From assembly GCA_017452785.1 (NCBI GenBank), contig JAFTLT010000006.1, positions 1 to 64,000 on the forward strand: DNA of 64,000 nt. Reading direction: 5' to 3'. The stretch comes from Clostridia bacterium (GTDB lineage Bacteria > Bacillota > Clostridia > Oscillospirales > Acutalibacteraceae). Below the pieces are notes generated by a model, which had not been told where the DNA came from, ran no database searches, and was given only the letters and a program-made list of their open reading frames with translations. Shown piece after piece: positions 1-9,379 of the stretch. Position 1 is the first letter of the stretch. Every line of letters starts with the position of its first letter. The translations under genes were made by a program, and so were the position numbers.

Positions 1-36
1 GGTATAAAACTTGCTGCAAATACATCTGAAAAGCAC

Positions 37-81
37 AAATCCATTGTAAAAGCTTCAAAAATCAGCTTTTACAATGGATTT
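37..81. terminator. Long perfect hairpin, likely bidirectional terminator
   Basis: An 18-bp perfect inverted repeat (37-54 with 64-81) encloses a 9-nt loop. It lies just past the 3' end of the leftward esterase gene. Following T-runs are short, so it may instead end a rightward gene outside the window or act as an mRNA 3' stabiliser. The rest of 82-198 shows nothing I can name. Confidence 0.5.
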
Positions 82-198
82 TGTCATATCAACTTGCCTG
101 TTTTAAAGGCTTTGCGGAGCTTTTTGTTTTTTTACAGCCCCAACTGTATGACTATTTATTTCTGTCCTTAGCAACCCTGCGCATTGTGGGGACTGCTT

Positions 199-1248
199 TC
201 AGAATAAATCTGAAACCTTATCAATTATTTTTACAAGGGTAACAAAGACTTTTCCGAAAACACTTCTGAAAAATCCTGCAATACAGCTTTCATCATCCTG
301 CACCTCAATATTACCGCTGTCTGAAGCAGCACTGCCGTCAAAATCAGATGTGAACTGTGAAAGCCATGAAATCATTCCGTCAGGATATGTGAATTTAACT
401 TCGTTGCCCTTTCCGTCAACCGTTGACATATTGGGATAATCACCCCACTCATATGAAAACATATCGTGAGCAACTGCCTGCCATGATTCGTGACCGCTGG
501 GGGCGGGGCTGCCGTCAGGCATAACTGTCTGTGTCATTGACGAAAAACGGTTAACTGAATTCTTATTAGACACAGCACAGATATTGTTCCATGTTTTTTC
601 AACGCCCTTATAGTTAACGGCATTATCGTTCATTCCGCAGGTGAGCCATATGGGCATATCCTTTATTATTTGAAGGCTTGCTTCATCAGGTGACCACGCC
701 GGGCAAATAGGAAAAGCCGCCGCAAACATTTCCGGGTACGCAGTAATCATTTTAAGGGTCATTTTGCCGCCCATTGAGTAGCCGCCTATGTAAATGCGGG
801 TTATATCTATATTTTCTTTATTCTGAGCTATGAAATCATCTATTGCTGCTCTGAGAGGATAAACGGTTCTGTCTTCCCAATAAATTATCTTTTCCTCGGG
901 TGAACGTGGAGCCATAATGAATGCTCCGCCTGAGGGAAATCGGCTCTGAAACTCAGCACTTGTCCAATAGGAAATGTTGTTGTTTTTAATCTGTCTGCCG
1001 CTGTAGGAGCCGTCCCACATGCCGTGAAGCCACACAACGAGAGGATACTTTTTATTATCGTTTTCCTGCACCGGTGAAAAATAGAGATAATCAATTGCAA
1101 AGCCCTCTGTTTCAGACCCTGCACCATCTTTAAACTGAGTTTTGAGCACCTCTATGCCTGCCGAATAAGGCTCAGCTGCAAAGGCAGTGAGGCTGAGTGC
1201 CCCCAGAATAACTAAAATACTGCAAAGTAATGATATAATTTTTTTCAT
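199..1248 (-). CDS. Secreted PHB-depolymerase/feruloyl-esterase-like hydrolase
   Basis: Predicted exported alpha/beta-hydrolase of 349 residues, likely cleaving ester side chains of plant or mucin polysaccharide. Seen: an N-terminal MKK plus hydrophobic core ending in AFA (signal peptide), WLHG near residue 73, nucleophile elbow GYSMG with Ser at 158, then an Asp in CGMNDN and a His in GHESW that can complete the triad. The start was moved to the ATG at 1248 because GGAGGG sits 6 nt upstream; the longer reading frame lacks a ribosome site. The protein ends in an acidic linker and a C-terminal hydrophobic helix (FVTLVKIIDKVSDLF), a tail also seen on the neighbouring GH3. A paralogue lies at 12164-13222. 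Substrate is inference. Confidence 0.82.
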   Translation of the reverse strand: MKKIISLLCSILVILGALSLTAFAAEPYSAGIEVLKTQFKDGAGSETEGFAIDYLYFSPVQENDNKKYPLVVWLHGMWDGSYSGRQIKNNNISYWTSAEFQSRFPSGGAFIMAPRSPEEKIIYWEDRTVYPLRAAIDDFIAQNKENIDITRIYIGGYSMGGKMTLKMITAYPEMFAAAFPICPAWSPDEASLQIIKDMPIWLTCGMNDNAVNYKGVEKTWNNICAVSNKNSVNRFSSMTQTVMPDGSPAPSGHESWQAVAHDMFSYEWGDYPNMSTVDGKGNEVKFTYPDGMISWLSQFTSDFDGSAASDSGNIEVQDDESCIAGFFRSVFGKVFVTLVKIIDKVSDLF

Positions 1249-1283
1249 TTTCATCCCTCCTTTATAAGCTGAGTTTAGCATAA

Positions 1284-1316
1284 AAACAGGCGGTCTTGCA
1301 ATAAAACCGCCTGTTT
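1284..1316 (-). terminator. Rho-independent terminator of the GH3 gene
   Basis: Inverted repeat 1284-1294/1306-1316 (AAACAGGCGGT and its complement). On the minus strand it is followed by TTTTTATG. It separates the GH3 gene from the esterase gene. Confidence 0.8.
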
Positions 1317-1348
1317 CTTAATTTTTCTTAGTTTTTGCTTTCAAAGCA

Positions 1349-4006
1349 TCAGAATAAACCTTTAATCTTATCAAAGATGCCTGAAAAAGCTGACACAGCC
1401 TTATTGACTATATCCTTAATGAATGTCACCACAGCATTGTCGTCATCCACTGTGCTGTCTGACGGATTTTCAGGTACTGCGAGGTCGCCCTCAGGTGTAA
1501 ATGCATTTGACTCTATTTTCATTCTGCAGATATCATATACGCAAAGTCTCATTGCGTTGCCCATACCGATAGGGTCAGCCTTATAGGTTTCTTTAAGTGC
1601 ATTTCTTGTCTGCACAGCTGAAATGACATAGAGCATTGTCAGAATTGCATCATTTCTTGCGTAAACTGCAAGAGCAGGGTCAAGATAACCGCCACCTGTC
1701 AGGTCAATGCTTGCATCAGTGATAACAAAGCCGTCAAAGCCCCATTCGGTTCTGAGAAGGTCTGTTACAAGAGCCTTTGAGCCGCCGCACCACTGGTTAC
1801 CTATTCTGTTATATGCAGTCATTATACCCTTGGCGCCGCCCTCTTTAAATGAAATCTCAAAGGGCTCTGCATAAATTTCTCTGAGTGACTGCTCGTTAAG
1901 CCATGTGTAAAGACCGTTTGACTGTCTGTTTGTTTCCTGATCGTTTGCAACAAAGTGCTTGACAGTAACGATAATACCCTTTGACTGCACGCCTCTTGTA
2001 ACGGCTGCTGACATCTTGCCTGAAAGCAGAGGATCTTCTGAGAAGTATTCGTTATTTCTGCCGCCTAAGGGGCTGCGGTGAATATTACATCCCGGTGCGT
2101 ACCAGACATGAGTGCCAAGCTCAACGCCTTCCTGGCCCACAATTTCACCGAAATCTTCTGCAAGCTCATCATTCCAAGTGCATGCAATTACTGTTGCAAC
2201 GGGATAAGCAAGACCTGAATCCATATAGAGAAGACCGCCTGAGCCCTTGATGCATGAGGGGCCGTCATTATCTGATGTTGAGGGAATGCCAAGTCTGTCA
2301 AGACCTGCTGTTTCATAGCCGCAGTCACTGATAAGCTCAATCATTTCGTCAACTGTCAGCTGGTCAAGAAATGCATCCCATAAGCTATCATCCTTTGCAA
2401 CATCGCTGAGCATAATGGGGCCGTCATCATAAACCACACCTGTTTTGGGTGCCACACCCTCTTTGGTGGGCGCAGGTCTCTTATCGCTGTTTTTAACCTC
2501 TTCAGTTGCCTGATAGTTTGTGGGAGCTGTAGGATATGTGTCCTCAACATCGGCACGTGACATATAGGTCAAGTCACCCTCAGCAAAGCCGAAAAGGTTC
2601 TTGATTTCAGCACCTGAATAGCTGTCTGTCTTATAAACAACGGTTTCAGCCACGTTATATGTAAAGCTCTCCTCAAATGTTCTAATGTCACGGGCAACAT
2701 GAATTTTATATTCACCCTTGTCAAGAACCCATGCCTGCTCAGTTTTTGAATCATAAGAAGCCATATCTTCTGTGGCAAATTTAATTGTGAGCACTTCACT
2801 TTCACCGGGGGCAAGAAGCTTTGTTTTGTCATAGCCTGCAAGCTCAATGGCACTCTTTTCGATGCCGCCCATATAATAGGGAGCTGAGAAATAAACCTCT
2901 ACAACTTCCTTACCCGGCACAGTGCCGATATTTTTAACCTCAACCTCAACGCTGATTTCTTTTTCGTCAGCCTTATAGGATTTTACATCCCAGTCAAAGT
3001 CAGTGTATGAAAGGCCATAGCCAAAGGGATACATAACCTTTTCAGGTGCAAAGGTTTCAAAATATCTGTAGCCCACATAAATGCCTTCATTGTAATTTAC
3101 GAAATACTTAGGTATGCCGAAAACTCCCTTATAGGTGTAGCTGCCGAAATTCATATTTGAGGGATGATCCTCTAAGTTATATGCAATAGTGTCAGCCAGC
3201 TTGCCTGAGGGGTTGATTTCACCTGAAAGTACTCTGCCGACACTGTCCGTTGCAACCTCACCGGGAAGCCACATAATAAGTGCAGCCTTGATGCTGTCGT
3301 AATCGTCGAGCCATGACATATCCATAATATTTGAAATATTCAGAACAACAATAACATCAGAGAAAACGCCGCAGACCTTGTCAAGCATTGCCTTTTCTTC
3401 CTCTGTAAGCTTCAGGTCTTCCACACTCAGATCCTTCATTTCTGTGCCGACTCTGCCGATAACAACAACTGCCGTGTCTGAATAAGCAGCTGCCTGACTC
3501 ATAACACTGTCGCTGATGTCTCTAATAGGCATTTCAGACTGACCGCCTGAGAAGAACTGCTCAAGTACCGTGCCCACATAGTCAATGAGACCGCCGTCTG
3601 ATTCAGCATCGGTATAGTCTGCATAAATGTCATAAAGAGCCTTGTTATACTCTATGCCTGCATTTGTCAGGGCATCATAAAAGCCAACAGCCTGCGAAGC
3701 ACGCACTGCACCTGAGCCTGCTGCACCTGCAAAAGCAAGAGAGCATGAAGCTGAGCCGAAAACATTGACCTTCTTATTTTTAAGAGGAAGCACATCATCT
3801 TCATTTTCAAGCAAAACGATGCCCTCAGCCTCAATCTGCTTTGCTATTTCCTTAGCCTTTTCGGTGGTTTCGGGTGAAATTGCACTTTCCTCGGCAGAAA
3901 TGATAAAGCCTCCGCTTGCAAGGCTTGTTACGGGCAATGAAAATGCCAGAATAACAACCAGCAGAAGTGAAATCACATTTTTGAATAAGCCTTTTTTGTT
4001 TTTCAT
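1349..4006 (-). CDS. Secreted GH3 beta-glycosidase with permuted domain order
   Basis: Glycoside hydrolase family 3 enzyme of 885 residues with a signal peptide. The domains come in swapped order: the GH3 C-terminal alpha/beta sandwich first (about residues 50-360, including the AEGIVLLEN motif), then a fibronectin-III-like domain (about 375-450), then the TIM-barrel domain (about 550-800) with KHFVAND, RTEWGFDG and the nucleophile Asp in VITDAS (about 764). This arrangement is known in a GH3 subgroup from rumen and gut clostridia. The start at 4006 is set by AGGGGGA upstream; the longer frame adds 11 residues without support. An acidic linker and a C-terminal helix (NKAVSAFSGIFDKIKGLF) end the protein. 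Exact sugar specificity cannot be read here. Confidence 0.9.
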   Translation of the reverse strand: MKNKKGLFKNVISLLLVVILAFSLPVTSLASGGFIISAEESAISPETTEKAKEIAKQIEAEGIVLLENEDDVLPLKNKKVNVFGSASCSLAFAGAAGSGAVRASQAVGFYDALTNAGIEYNKALYDIYADYTDAESDGGLIDYVGTVLEQFFSGGQSEMPIRDISDSVMSQAAAYSDTAVVVIGRVGTEMKDLSVEDLKLTEEEKAMLDKVCGVFSDVIVVLNISNIMDMSWLDDYDSIKAALIMWLPGEVATDSVGRVLSGEINPSGKLADTIAYNLEDHPSNMNFGSYTYKGVFGIPKYFVNYNEGIYVGYRYFETFAPEKVMYPFGYGLSYTDFDWDVKSYKADEKEISVEVEVKNIGTVPGKEVVEVYFSAPYYMGGIEKSAIELAGYDKTKLLAPGESEVLTIKFATEDMASYDSKTEQAWVLDKGEYKIHVARDIRTFEESFTYNVAETVVYKTDSYSGAEIKNLFGFAEGDLTYMSRADVEDTYPTAPTNYQATEEVKNSDKRPAPTKEGVAPKTGVVYDDGPIMLSDVAKDDSLWDAFLDQLTVDEMIELISDCGYETAGLDRLGIPSTSDNDGPSCIKGSGGLLYMDSGLAYPVATVIACTWNDELAEDFGEIVGQEGVELGTHVWYAPGCNIHRSPLGGRNNEYFSEDPLLSGKMSAAVTRGVQSKGIIVTVKHFVANDQETNRQSNGLYTWLNEQSLREIYAEPFEISFKEGGAKGIMTAYNRIGNQWCGGSKALVTDLLRTEWGFDGFVITDASIDLTGGGYLDPALAVYARNDAILTMLYVISAVQTRNALKETYKADPIGMGNAMRLCVYDICRMKIESNAFTPEGDLAVPENPSDSTVDDDNAVVTFIKDIVNKAVSAFSGIFDKIKGLF

Positions 4007-4129
4007 ATTTATCCCCCTAATCTGATAAAATAGAAACATATATGTTATATTAGCATACTAATCATTTTTTTACAACAAAAAAGCAAAAAAATATGCAGAT
4101 TTACAAGAAGGCTTTATTTGTCTTAATGT

Positions 4130-4164
4130 AAAAAAGGATACACGTTTTTGGCGGTGTATCCTTT
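4130..4164 (-). terminator. Terminator of metK
   Basis: GGATACAC (4136-4143) pairs with GTGTATCC (4154-4161). The A-run at 4130-4135 becomes the T-run on the minus strand. It sits about 70 nt past the metK stop. Confidence 0.8.
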
Positions 4165-4230
4165 GTGATTTCACTTTATGGGCAGCAGAAAAAGCTCTTT
4201 TGAGGCTTCACCCTTTTGCGTACCCGAAAA

Positions 4231-5412
4231 TTAAACGAGAGCCTTGATAGCGTCAACCTTATCTGTCTTTTCCCACTGAACATCAAGGTCTTCTCTGCCC
4301 ACGTGGCCGTAAGCAGCAAGCTGACGATAAATGGGAGCTCTGAGCTTTAAGGTGTCAATGATAGCTGCAGGACGAAGATCAAAGACCTTATCAACGATTT
4401 CGCTTATCTTATCGTCGCCTATCTTACCTGTTGAGAAGGTGTCAACCATAACTGAAACGGGCTTTGCAACACCGATAGCATATGCCAGCTGAACCTCACA
4501 CTTTGAAGCAAGACCTGCGGCAACAATATTTTTAGCAACATATCTTGCAGCATAAGCAGCACTTCTGTCAACCTTTGTGGGATCCTTGCCTGAGAAAGCA
4601 CCGCCGCCGTGGCGTGAATAGCCGCCGTAGGTATCGACAATAATCTTTCTGCCTGTCAGGCCGCTGTCGCCCTGAGGTCCACCTGTAACAAAACGGCCTG
4701 TGGGGTTAACATAAATCTTTGTTTCCTCTGTCATAAGCTCAGCGGGAATAATAGGCTCGATAACATATTTTGTAATGTCTTCTCTTATCTGTGAAAGCTC
4801 AACATCTGCACTGTGCTGTGATGAAACAACAACTGCTGTTACGCTTTCGGGCTTGCCTTTTTCGTCGTACTGCACTGTTACCTGACTTTTGCCGTCTGCT
4901 CTGAGATAAGGAAGAGTGCCGTTTTTGCGCACCTCTGTGAGCTTCTTTGAGAGCTTATGAGCAAGTGAAATGGGAAGAGGCATAAGCTCCTTTGTTTCAT
5001 CACATGCAAAGCCGAACATCATACCCTGATCGCCTGCACCGTGAAGGTTATATGCATCCTCCTCACCGCCCTTGAGCTCAAGTGACTTATCAACACCCAT
5101 TGCAATATCAGGTGACTGCTCGTCAAGGGCAACAAGCACTGCACAGGTGTTGCCGTCAAAGCCCTTTGAGCCCTCATCATAGCCGATGTCGCAGACGACC
5201 TTTCTTGCTATTTTGGCTACGTCAGGCTTATAGACCGATGAAATTTCACCCATAACAATCACCTGGCCTGTTGTTACTGTTGTTTCACAGGCTACTCTTG
5301 CCTGTGGGTCATGTGAATAAATATCATCGAGGACAGCATCTGAAATCTGGTCGCAGATTTTATCGGGATGTCCTTCTGTTACTGATTCTGATGTGAAAAG
5401 AAATCTTGCCAT
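4231..5412 (-). CDS. metK: S-adenosylmethionine synthetase
   Basis: Makes S-adenosylmethionine from methionine and ATP in the cytoplasm. At 393 residues it has the normal family length and shows the family motifs: [17 protein letters not shown] near the N-terminus, [16 protein letters not shown], and the phosphate-binding glycine loop [16 protein letters not shown]. The ATG has TAAAGGAG 8 nt upstream. It is transcribed alone from a sigma-A-type promoter (5683-5711) through a SAM-I riboswitch with an intrinsic terminator, so its product should repress its own synthesis. Confidence 0.98.
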   Translation of the reverse strand: MARFLFTSESVTEGHPDKICDQISDAVLDDIYSHDPQARVACETTVTTGQVIVMGEISSVYKPDVAKIARKVVCDIGYDEGSKGFDGNTCAVLVALDEQSPDIAMGVDKSLELKGGEEDAYNLHGAGDQGMMFGFACDETKELMPLPISLAHKLSKKLTEVRKNGTLPYLRADGKSQVTVQYDEKGKPESVTAVVVSSQHSADVELSQIREDITKYVIEPIIPAELMTEETKIYVNPTGRFVTGGPQGDSGLTGRKIIVDTYGGYSRHGGGAFSGKDPTKVDRSAAYAARYVAKNIVAAGLASKCEVQLAYAIGVAKPVSVMVDTFSTGKIGDDKISEIVDKVFDLRPAAIIDTLKLRAPIYRQLAAYGHVGREDLDVQWEKTDKVDAIKALV

Positions 5413-5530
5413 TTTAATTACTCCTTTATATTAAAACTATTTTGTTACTGTATTTTTTCTGCAACAATATTGCAGAGGGCCGTCGAGGACGCCGATCCCA
5501 ACATCCATAATTCCTCATTCATAATTAAAT

Positions 5531-5560
5531 AAAAAAACTGCAGTCCTATCCCGACCGCAG
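5531..5560 (-). terminator. Riboswitch-controlled terminator upstream of metK
   Basis: Eight-bp stem (5553-5560 with 5538-5545, one G-U pair) with a 7-nt loop, followed on the minus strand by seven T. It is the expression platform of the SAM-I riboswitch. Confidence 0.85.
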
Positions 5561-5567
5561 ATATAAG

Positions 5568-5661
5568 CCTTATCTTTCGGTCAGACCGCAGGATTTAGCA
5601 CCTTGCAAACGCAGGTTGCCGAGCTTCAACGGGCCTGTTCCCTCAGCTTCTCTTAATAAGG
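5568..5661 (-). promoter_or_regulatory. SAM-I (S-box) riboswitch aptamer
   Basis: On the minus strand the order is CCTTAT (P1 5' arm), AAGAGA, GCTGAGGGA, CCCGTTGAAGCTCGGCAACC, a hairpin, then GACCGAAAGATAAGG closing P1. These are the conserved S-box blocks. Together with the terminator at 5531-5560 it forms a transcriptional OFF switch for metK. Confidence 0.95.
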
Positions 5662-5682
5662 AAATATTAATTTTACCGTGAT

Positions 5683-5711
5683 ATTATATCAGCGGTGCCC
5701 TGTGTTGTCAA
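5683..5711 (-). promoter_or_regulatory. metK promoter
   Basis: Consensus TTGACA (5711-5706) and TATAAT (5688-5683) with a 17-nt spacer on the minus strand. Transcription would start about 15 nt before the riboswitch aptamer. Confidence 0.88.
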
Positions 5712-5843
5712 TAGTTTTTTATAAAAAACAGATTTTTCCTAACATGCTCCCCTTTAACACTGCCGTAACTTTTTTTGAGCTGCAGGCATAGAATGTATCA
5801 GGCAGTTAATTTAAGCTGCAATAATATTAAGGGAGCGATAAAA

Positions 5844-6068
5844 ATGAATAACACTAAATGTGCATACGCTTCTCAGCTGAGGATGTCTTCTGATACACAG
5901 TGCTGCTCACAGCTAAAGGAGCTGCCCCGTGAACTGAGTCTCGCTATGGCATATGTACCTTTTCAGCAGTGGTGTGACAATATTTACACCGCAGATAAAG
6001 CCCTTTGTCAGGGCACACTTTTCCCCATGCTCGACCTTCCTTTTACCCAAGGGGGCAGATGCAGATGA
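5844..6068 (+). CDS. cotJA: Spore coat protein CotJA
   Basis: Small spore-coat-associated protein of 74 residues, first gene of the cotJ operon; in Bacillus the operon is made in the mother cell under SigmaE. Seen: the family core LAMAYVPFQQWCDNIY followed by GTLFPMLDLPF. The ATG at 5844 was chosen because GGGAG lies 8 nt upstream; the longer frame adds 23 residues without family similarity. It overlaps cotJB by ATGA, so translation is coupled. CATAGAAT near 5787 resembles a SigmaE -10 box, but I could not find a convincing -35. Confidence 0.9.
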   Translation: MNNTKCAYASQLRMSSDTQCCSQLKELPRELSLAMAYVPFQQWCDNIYTADKALCQGTLFPMLDLPFTQGGRCR

Positions 6069-6319
6069 TTAACACAAAATCAAACCTTAAGCACAGAATT
6101 ATGGCAATACGCTTTGCTATATGGGACTTACATCTTTATCTTGACACACATATTGGTGACTGCATGGCACTTGAGCTGACAGAAAAATATAAAAAGCAGC
6201 TCAGACAGCTTATGGATGAATACATCTGTCAGTACGGCCCTATTTCAATTAAAGATGATAACGCCGAAAAATGGCTTTGCACACCCTTTCCTTGGGTAAA
6301 CAGCGGGAGTGATTGCTGA
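6065..6319 (+). CDS. cotJB: Spore coat protein CotJB
   Basis: Second cotJ gene, 84 residues. Seen: the family pattern FAIWDLHLYLDTH, then a helical region and a C-terminal aromatic CTPFPWV segment. The ATG at 6065 has AGGGGG 9 nt upstream (inside cotJA) and overlaps the cotJA stop by 4 nt; an ATG at 6059 is too close to the ribosome site. Its stop overlaps the cotJC start by one base. The role in coat assembly is known only from the family. Confidence 0.9.
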   Translation: MINTKSNLKHRIMAIRFAIWDLHLYLDTHIGDCMALELTEKYKKQLRQLMDEYICQYGPISIKDDNAEKWLCTPFPWVNSGSDC

Positions 6320-6924
6320 TGTTCCAATATGAAAAAATCTTACAGTACCCTATCAATATTAAAAATCCCAACCCTATGTATGCTAAAATTATAATGACGC
6401 AGTACGGTGGCCCCGACGGAGAATTAGGTGCTTCACTGCGTTATCTCAGCCAGCGCTTTGCAATGCCCTGCTGCGAGCTTCAGGGTCTGCTGACGGATAT
6501 AGGCACCGAAGAGCTCGGCCACCTTGAAATGATAGGTACTCTCGTTTATCAGCTGACAAGAAACCTTTCATGTGAGGAAATCAAGAAGCAGGGCTTCGAT
6601 GCTTACTTCGTTGACCACACAACAGGTGTTTACCCTGCTTCAGCATCAGGGGTACCCTTTACGGCAGCGTACCTGCAGTCAAAAGGCGATGTGATAACTG
6701 ACCTTCACGAGGATATGGCGGCTGAGCAGAAGGCAAGAACCACCTATGACAACATTCTCAGACTCGTTGATGACCCCGATGTAAAAGATGTCATTAAGTT
6801 CCTCAGAGCAAGAGAGGTCGTTCACTATCAGCGCTTCGGTGAAGGTCTGAGACTGGCAACGGATAAGCTTAACGAAAAGAACTTCTATGCCTTTAATCCG
6901 GCTATTGACAAAAACTGCAAATAA
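6319..6924 (+). CDS. cotJC: CotJC, manganese-catalase-family spore coat protein
   Basis: Ferritin-like, manganese-catalase-family protein of 201 residues, the conserved partner of CotJA and CotJB in the spore coat. Seen: metal-ligand-type motifs TEELGHLEM, EDMAAEQKAR and REVVHYQRF in the expected order, and the HTTGVYPASASGVPF stretch typical of CotJC. The start is the ATG at 6319 with GGGAG 9 nt upstream; an in-frame TTG at 6313 is less likely. It is followed directly by a strong terminator, so the operon is cotJA-cotJB-cotJC only. Catalase activity is possible but not shown by sequence. Confidence 0.94.
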   Translation: MFQYEKILQYPINIKNPNPMYAKIIMTQYGGPDGELGASLRYLSQRFAMPCCELQGLLTDIGTEELGHLEMIGTLVYQLTRNLSCEEIKKQGFDAYFVDHTTGVYPASASGVPFTAAYLQSKGDVITDLHEDMAAEQKARTTYDNILRLVDDPDVKDVIKFLRAREVVHYQRFGEGLRLATDKLNEKNFYAFNPAIDKNCK

Positions 6925-6928
6925 GGAG

Positions 6929-6955
6929 CAAAACCACCGGTTGTCGGTGGTTTTG
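6929..6955. terminator. Shared bidirectional terminator of cotJC and DUF454 gene
   Basis: An 11-bp perfect stem (6929-6939/6945-6955) with a GTTGT loop, starting with AAAACC and ending in GGTTTTG. It lies between convergent genes. Confidence 0.85.
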
Positions 6956-6978
6956 TCTTTAAATATACATTAGTTATA

Positions 6979-7386
6979 TTAATTCTCGCTCACTGTTTCA
7001 GCTTCTTCAGGCTCATACTTCTTAACCCCAAAACAGAAGTATAGAATATGGAACAGCCAGACACCGCCTAAAATTGCACAGGGAATATAAAGATCTTTTC
7101 TGAACATCATAAAGAATCCGAAGCTCATAAGAAGTGTTACGGTTATCATAATTCTGATTTTGGTTTTCCATGTCATACCCTGACCTTTAACATAAGATTC
7201 AAGGTTGTTTTTATAGAGCTTTGTATTTATAAACCATGTATGGAGTTTTTCTGAGCTCTTGGCAAAGCTGTATGCCGCAAGAAGCAGAAACGGGAATGCA
7301 GGTATCATCGGTACCACAGCACCAACTGCACCCAAACCCACACCGATACAGCCTAAAACTACAAAAAATATTTTCTTGGGACTCAT
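6979..7386 (-). CDS. DUF454 (YbaN-type) membrane protein
   Basis: Small integral membrane protein of 135 residues. Seen: two N-terminal hydrophobic segments with the family signature VPMIPAFPFLLLAAYSFAKSS, then two more hydrophobic stretches (about 75-120) and an acidic tail. Biochemical function of the family is not known. It is the last gene of the NEAT/ABC/YgbA operon; its ATG overlaps the preceding stop (ATGA) and has GGAGG upstream. The company of a NEAT protein and the operator upstream hint at iron or heme physiology. Confidence 0.85.
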   Translation of the reverse strand: MSPKKIFFVVLGCIGVGLGAVGAVVPMIPAFPFLLLAAYSFAKSSEKLHTWFINTKLYKNNLESYVKGQGMTWKTKIRIMITVTLLMSFGFFMMFRKDLYIPCAILGGVWLFHILYFCFGVKKYEPEEAETVSEN

Positions 7387-7724
7387 AATTCTGCCTCCAT
7401 CTTTCTTTTCTCTTTTTTACTTTCAACAAGATGATTTGTTGCCATTACCGGATGATGAAATATCATTCTCGGCCCTGAAAAGCGCATAACCTGACGGATT
7501 TTCTCACGCATTTCTGCTTTGTAACAGTGCACCTTGCAGTTTGAGCAGAAGGTTTTGTTTTCCATAAAGGGACACTTGTCGCTTCTCAGTTCTGCATATT
7601 CCTTAAGTGCCTGACATTCAGGGCAAAGACCGTTCTTCACTTTATGCTGCTTTTTGCAATAAAGCTTAATCATTTCGCCAACAATACGCTTTTCTTTTTC
7701 TCTTTTGTACTCTGCCGTTTTCAT
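7383..7724 (-). CDS. YgbA-like 'nitrous oxide-stimulated promoter' family protein
   Basis: Cytoplasmic protein of 113 residues, cysteine-rich. Seen: a basic helix KREKEKRIVGEMIKLYC, a CPEC motif, then CPF, CSNCKVHCY and the HHPVMATNHL region typical of the family. The cysteines could bind a metal. Despite the family name, the function is unsettled. Its ATG overlaps the upstream ABC gene stop by one base (GGAGG 8 nt upstream), and its stop overlaps the DUF454 start, so the genes are translationally coupled. Confidence 0.78.
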   Translation of the reverse strand: MKTAEYKREKEKRIVGEMIKLYCKKQHKVKNGLCPECQALKEYAELRSDKCPFMENKTFCSNCKVHCYKAEMREKIRQVMRFSGPRMIFHHPVMATNHLVESKKEKRKMEAEL

Positions 7725-9379
7725 CAGCTCATCCTCCCGTGTTCAACACAGTAAACCTTATCGACAATTCTCATTGTTGACTCTCTGTGAGAAACGAGAA
7801 CAGTAGTTTTGTTTTCGCTTTCTTCTTTAAGAGATTTGAGGACAACAGCTTCGTTAAGTGAGTCGAGATTACTCGTCGGTTCATCAAGGAGCATGAAAGG
7901 TGCATCGTGAAGAAATGCTCTTGCAAGTCCTATTCTCTGCTTTTCTCCTCCTGAAAGAGTATCGCCAAGCTCACCTACATCGGTATCGTAGCCATCGGGA
8001 AGACTCTTTATAAAATCGTGAAGAGATGCCTTTTTGCAAGCCTCCACAATTTCTTCGTCAGTAGCATCAAGCTTTGCAATTTTTATATTATTCTTAATAC
8101 TATCTTTGAAAAGATGAGTTTCCTGAGTAACGAAGCTTTCAATATCACGCAGATTCTTTGTATTGATGCTGTCTATGTTTTCATCGGATATTTTCACAGC
8201 ACCTTGCTGCACTACCCAGAAACGCATAAAGAGCTTTAAAAGTGTAGATTTACCGCTGCCGCTTCTGCCGACAATGCCTATGATTTTATCTTTCGTTATC
8301 TCTAAAGACAGATTGGAAAGTATCTGCTCATTGCCGTAAGAGAAGCTGACGTTTTCTGCTTTTGCACCGCTGAAGGTTACATCGTTTTTACCCGTGATTT
8401 CCTCTGTTACAGGCTCTTCATCAAGAATGTCAAGTACACGGTTACCTGCTGCAAAGGTGTTCTGAAGGGTGCTGCCGAGATTTGCAAGAGCAACTGCAGG
8501 GCCAAAGGAGCTGATAAGAGTTACAACACCAATGAGCACGCCCTTAAAATCTACAGCATCTTTTGTGTAAAGATAAACCGCTGTAAAGAGCATTACAAGG
8601 TCGAAAATAAGAATGACGGAATTAGTCAGAGCAACATTTCTGCCGGTAACTTTTTTCATTCGCTCTTCATCCCCCGAAACATCTTTGGTCAGTTTTGTCA
8701 TTTTGCCTAGTCTGCTTTTTCCGACATCGTACTGTATAATCTCGTTAAGACCTCTTAAAGAGTCAAGAATAAAAGAGCTGATGTTTCCTGTTTTATCTCT
8801 AAATTTCTGTCCGTCATCACCACTCATTTTTGATATGAGCAAGGGAATGATAACACCGACAGTAAAGTGTGCCAAGAGGGCAATAAGAGCAAATACGGGA
8901 CTGAAAAAGAAGAGAAAAACGCAGATGCAAAGAGTGAACAGTACCGCAATGGCAATTGGTGAAATAGTGTGAGCGTAAAACACTTCAAGCAGCTCTATAT
9001 CTGAAGTAATGACGGAAATCAGGTCACCTTTGTCTCTGCCCTCTAATTTTGCAGGACAAAGTCTTCTCAAGGCAAAGAAAACCTTATCTCTTATCAGAGC
9101 AAGGAGCTTAAATGCAATAAAGTGGTTGCAGGACTGCTCTGCATATCTTAACAGGCCTCTTACAACAGCAAAAACTATCAGACAAAGAGTAATTACACCA
9201 AAGGAAAGGGCAATGTCTGTGCCGAGAGCTTTGGTTACTGCAACGGCACCGAAAATAGTAATAAAGCTCGCACAAAGGTGACCGATAAGTCCCATAATTA
9301 TTGCAAGGATCATATACAGAGCAAGGGGCTTCACAAGACCTATCAGCCTTGTCATAATATTAAATCCGCTTCTTTTCAT
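7724..9379 (-). CDS. ABC exporter half-transporter, CydC-like
   Basis: Fused membrane and ATPase half-transporter of 551 residues. Seen: six hydrophobic segments in the first ~300 residues, then Walker A GRSGSGKST, signature LSGGEKQRIGLARA, Walker B FMLLDEPTSNLD and H-loop SHRES. It pairs with the upstream half-transporter, and the two probably form a heterodimer as CydDC and related exporters do. CydDC exports cysteine/glutathione and affects heme proteins; here the NEAT gene in front suggests a heme or iron-linked cargo, which is inference. The ATG at 9379 overlaps the preceding gene end. Confidence 0.86.
   Translation of the reverse strand: MKRSGFNIMTRLIGLVKPLALYMILAIIMGLIGHLCASFITIFGAVAVTKALGTDIALSFGVITLCLIVFAVVRGLLRYAEQSCNHFIAFKLLALIRDKVFFALRRLCPAKLEGRDKGDLISVITSDIELLEVFYAHTISPIAIAVLFTLCICVFLFFFSPVFALIALLAHFTVGVIIPLLISKMSGDDGQKFRDKTGNISSFILDSLRGLNEIIQYDVGKSRLGKMTKLTKDVSGDEERMKKVTGRNVALTNSVILIFDLVMLFTAVYLYTKDAVDFKGVLIGVVTLISSFGPAVALANLGSTLQNTFAAGNRVLDILDEEPVTEEITGKNDVTFSGAKAENVSFSYGNEQILSNLSLEITKDKIIGIVGRSGSGKSTLLKLFMRFWVVQQGAVKISDENIDSINTKNLRDIESFVTQETHLFKDSIKNNIKIAKLDATDEEIVEACKKASLHDFIKSLPDGYDTDVGELGDTLSGGEKQRIGLARAFLHDAPFMLLDEPTSNLDSLNEAVVLKSLKEESENKTTVLVSHRESTMRIVDKVYCVEHGRMS

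Noticed and set aside
5775-5843. Longer CotJA start
   Set aside because: The added 23 residues have no family similarity, and GGGAG fits the ATG at 5844.
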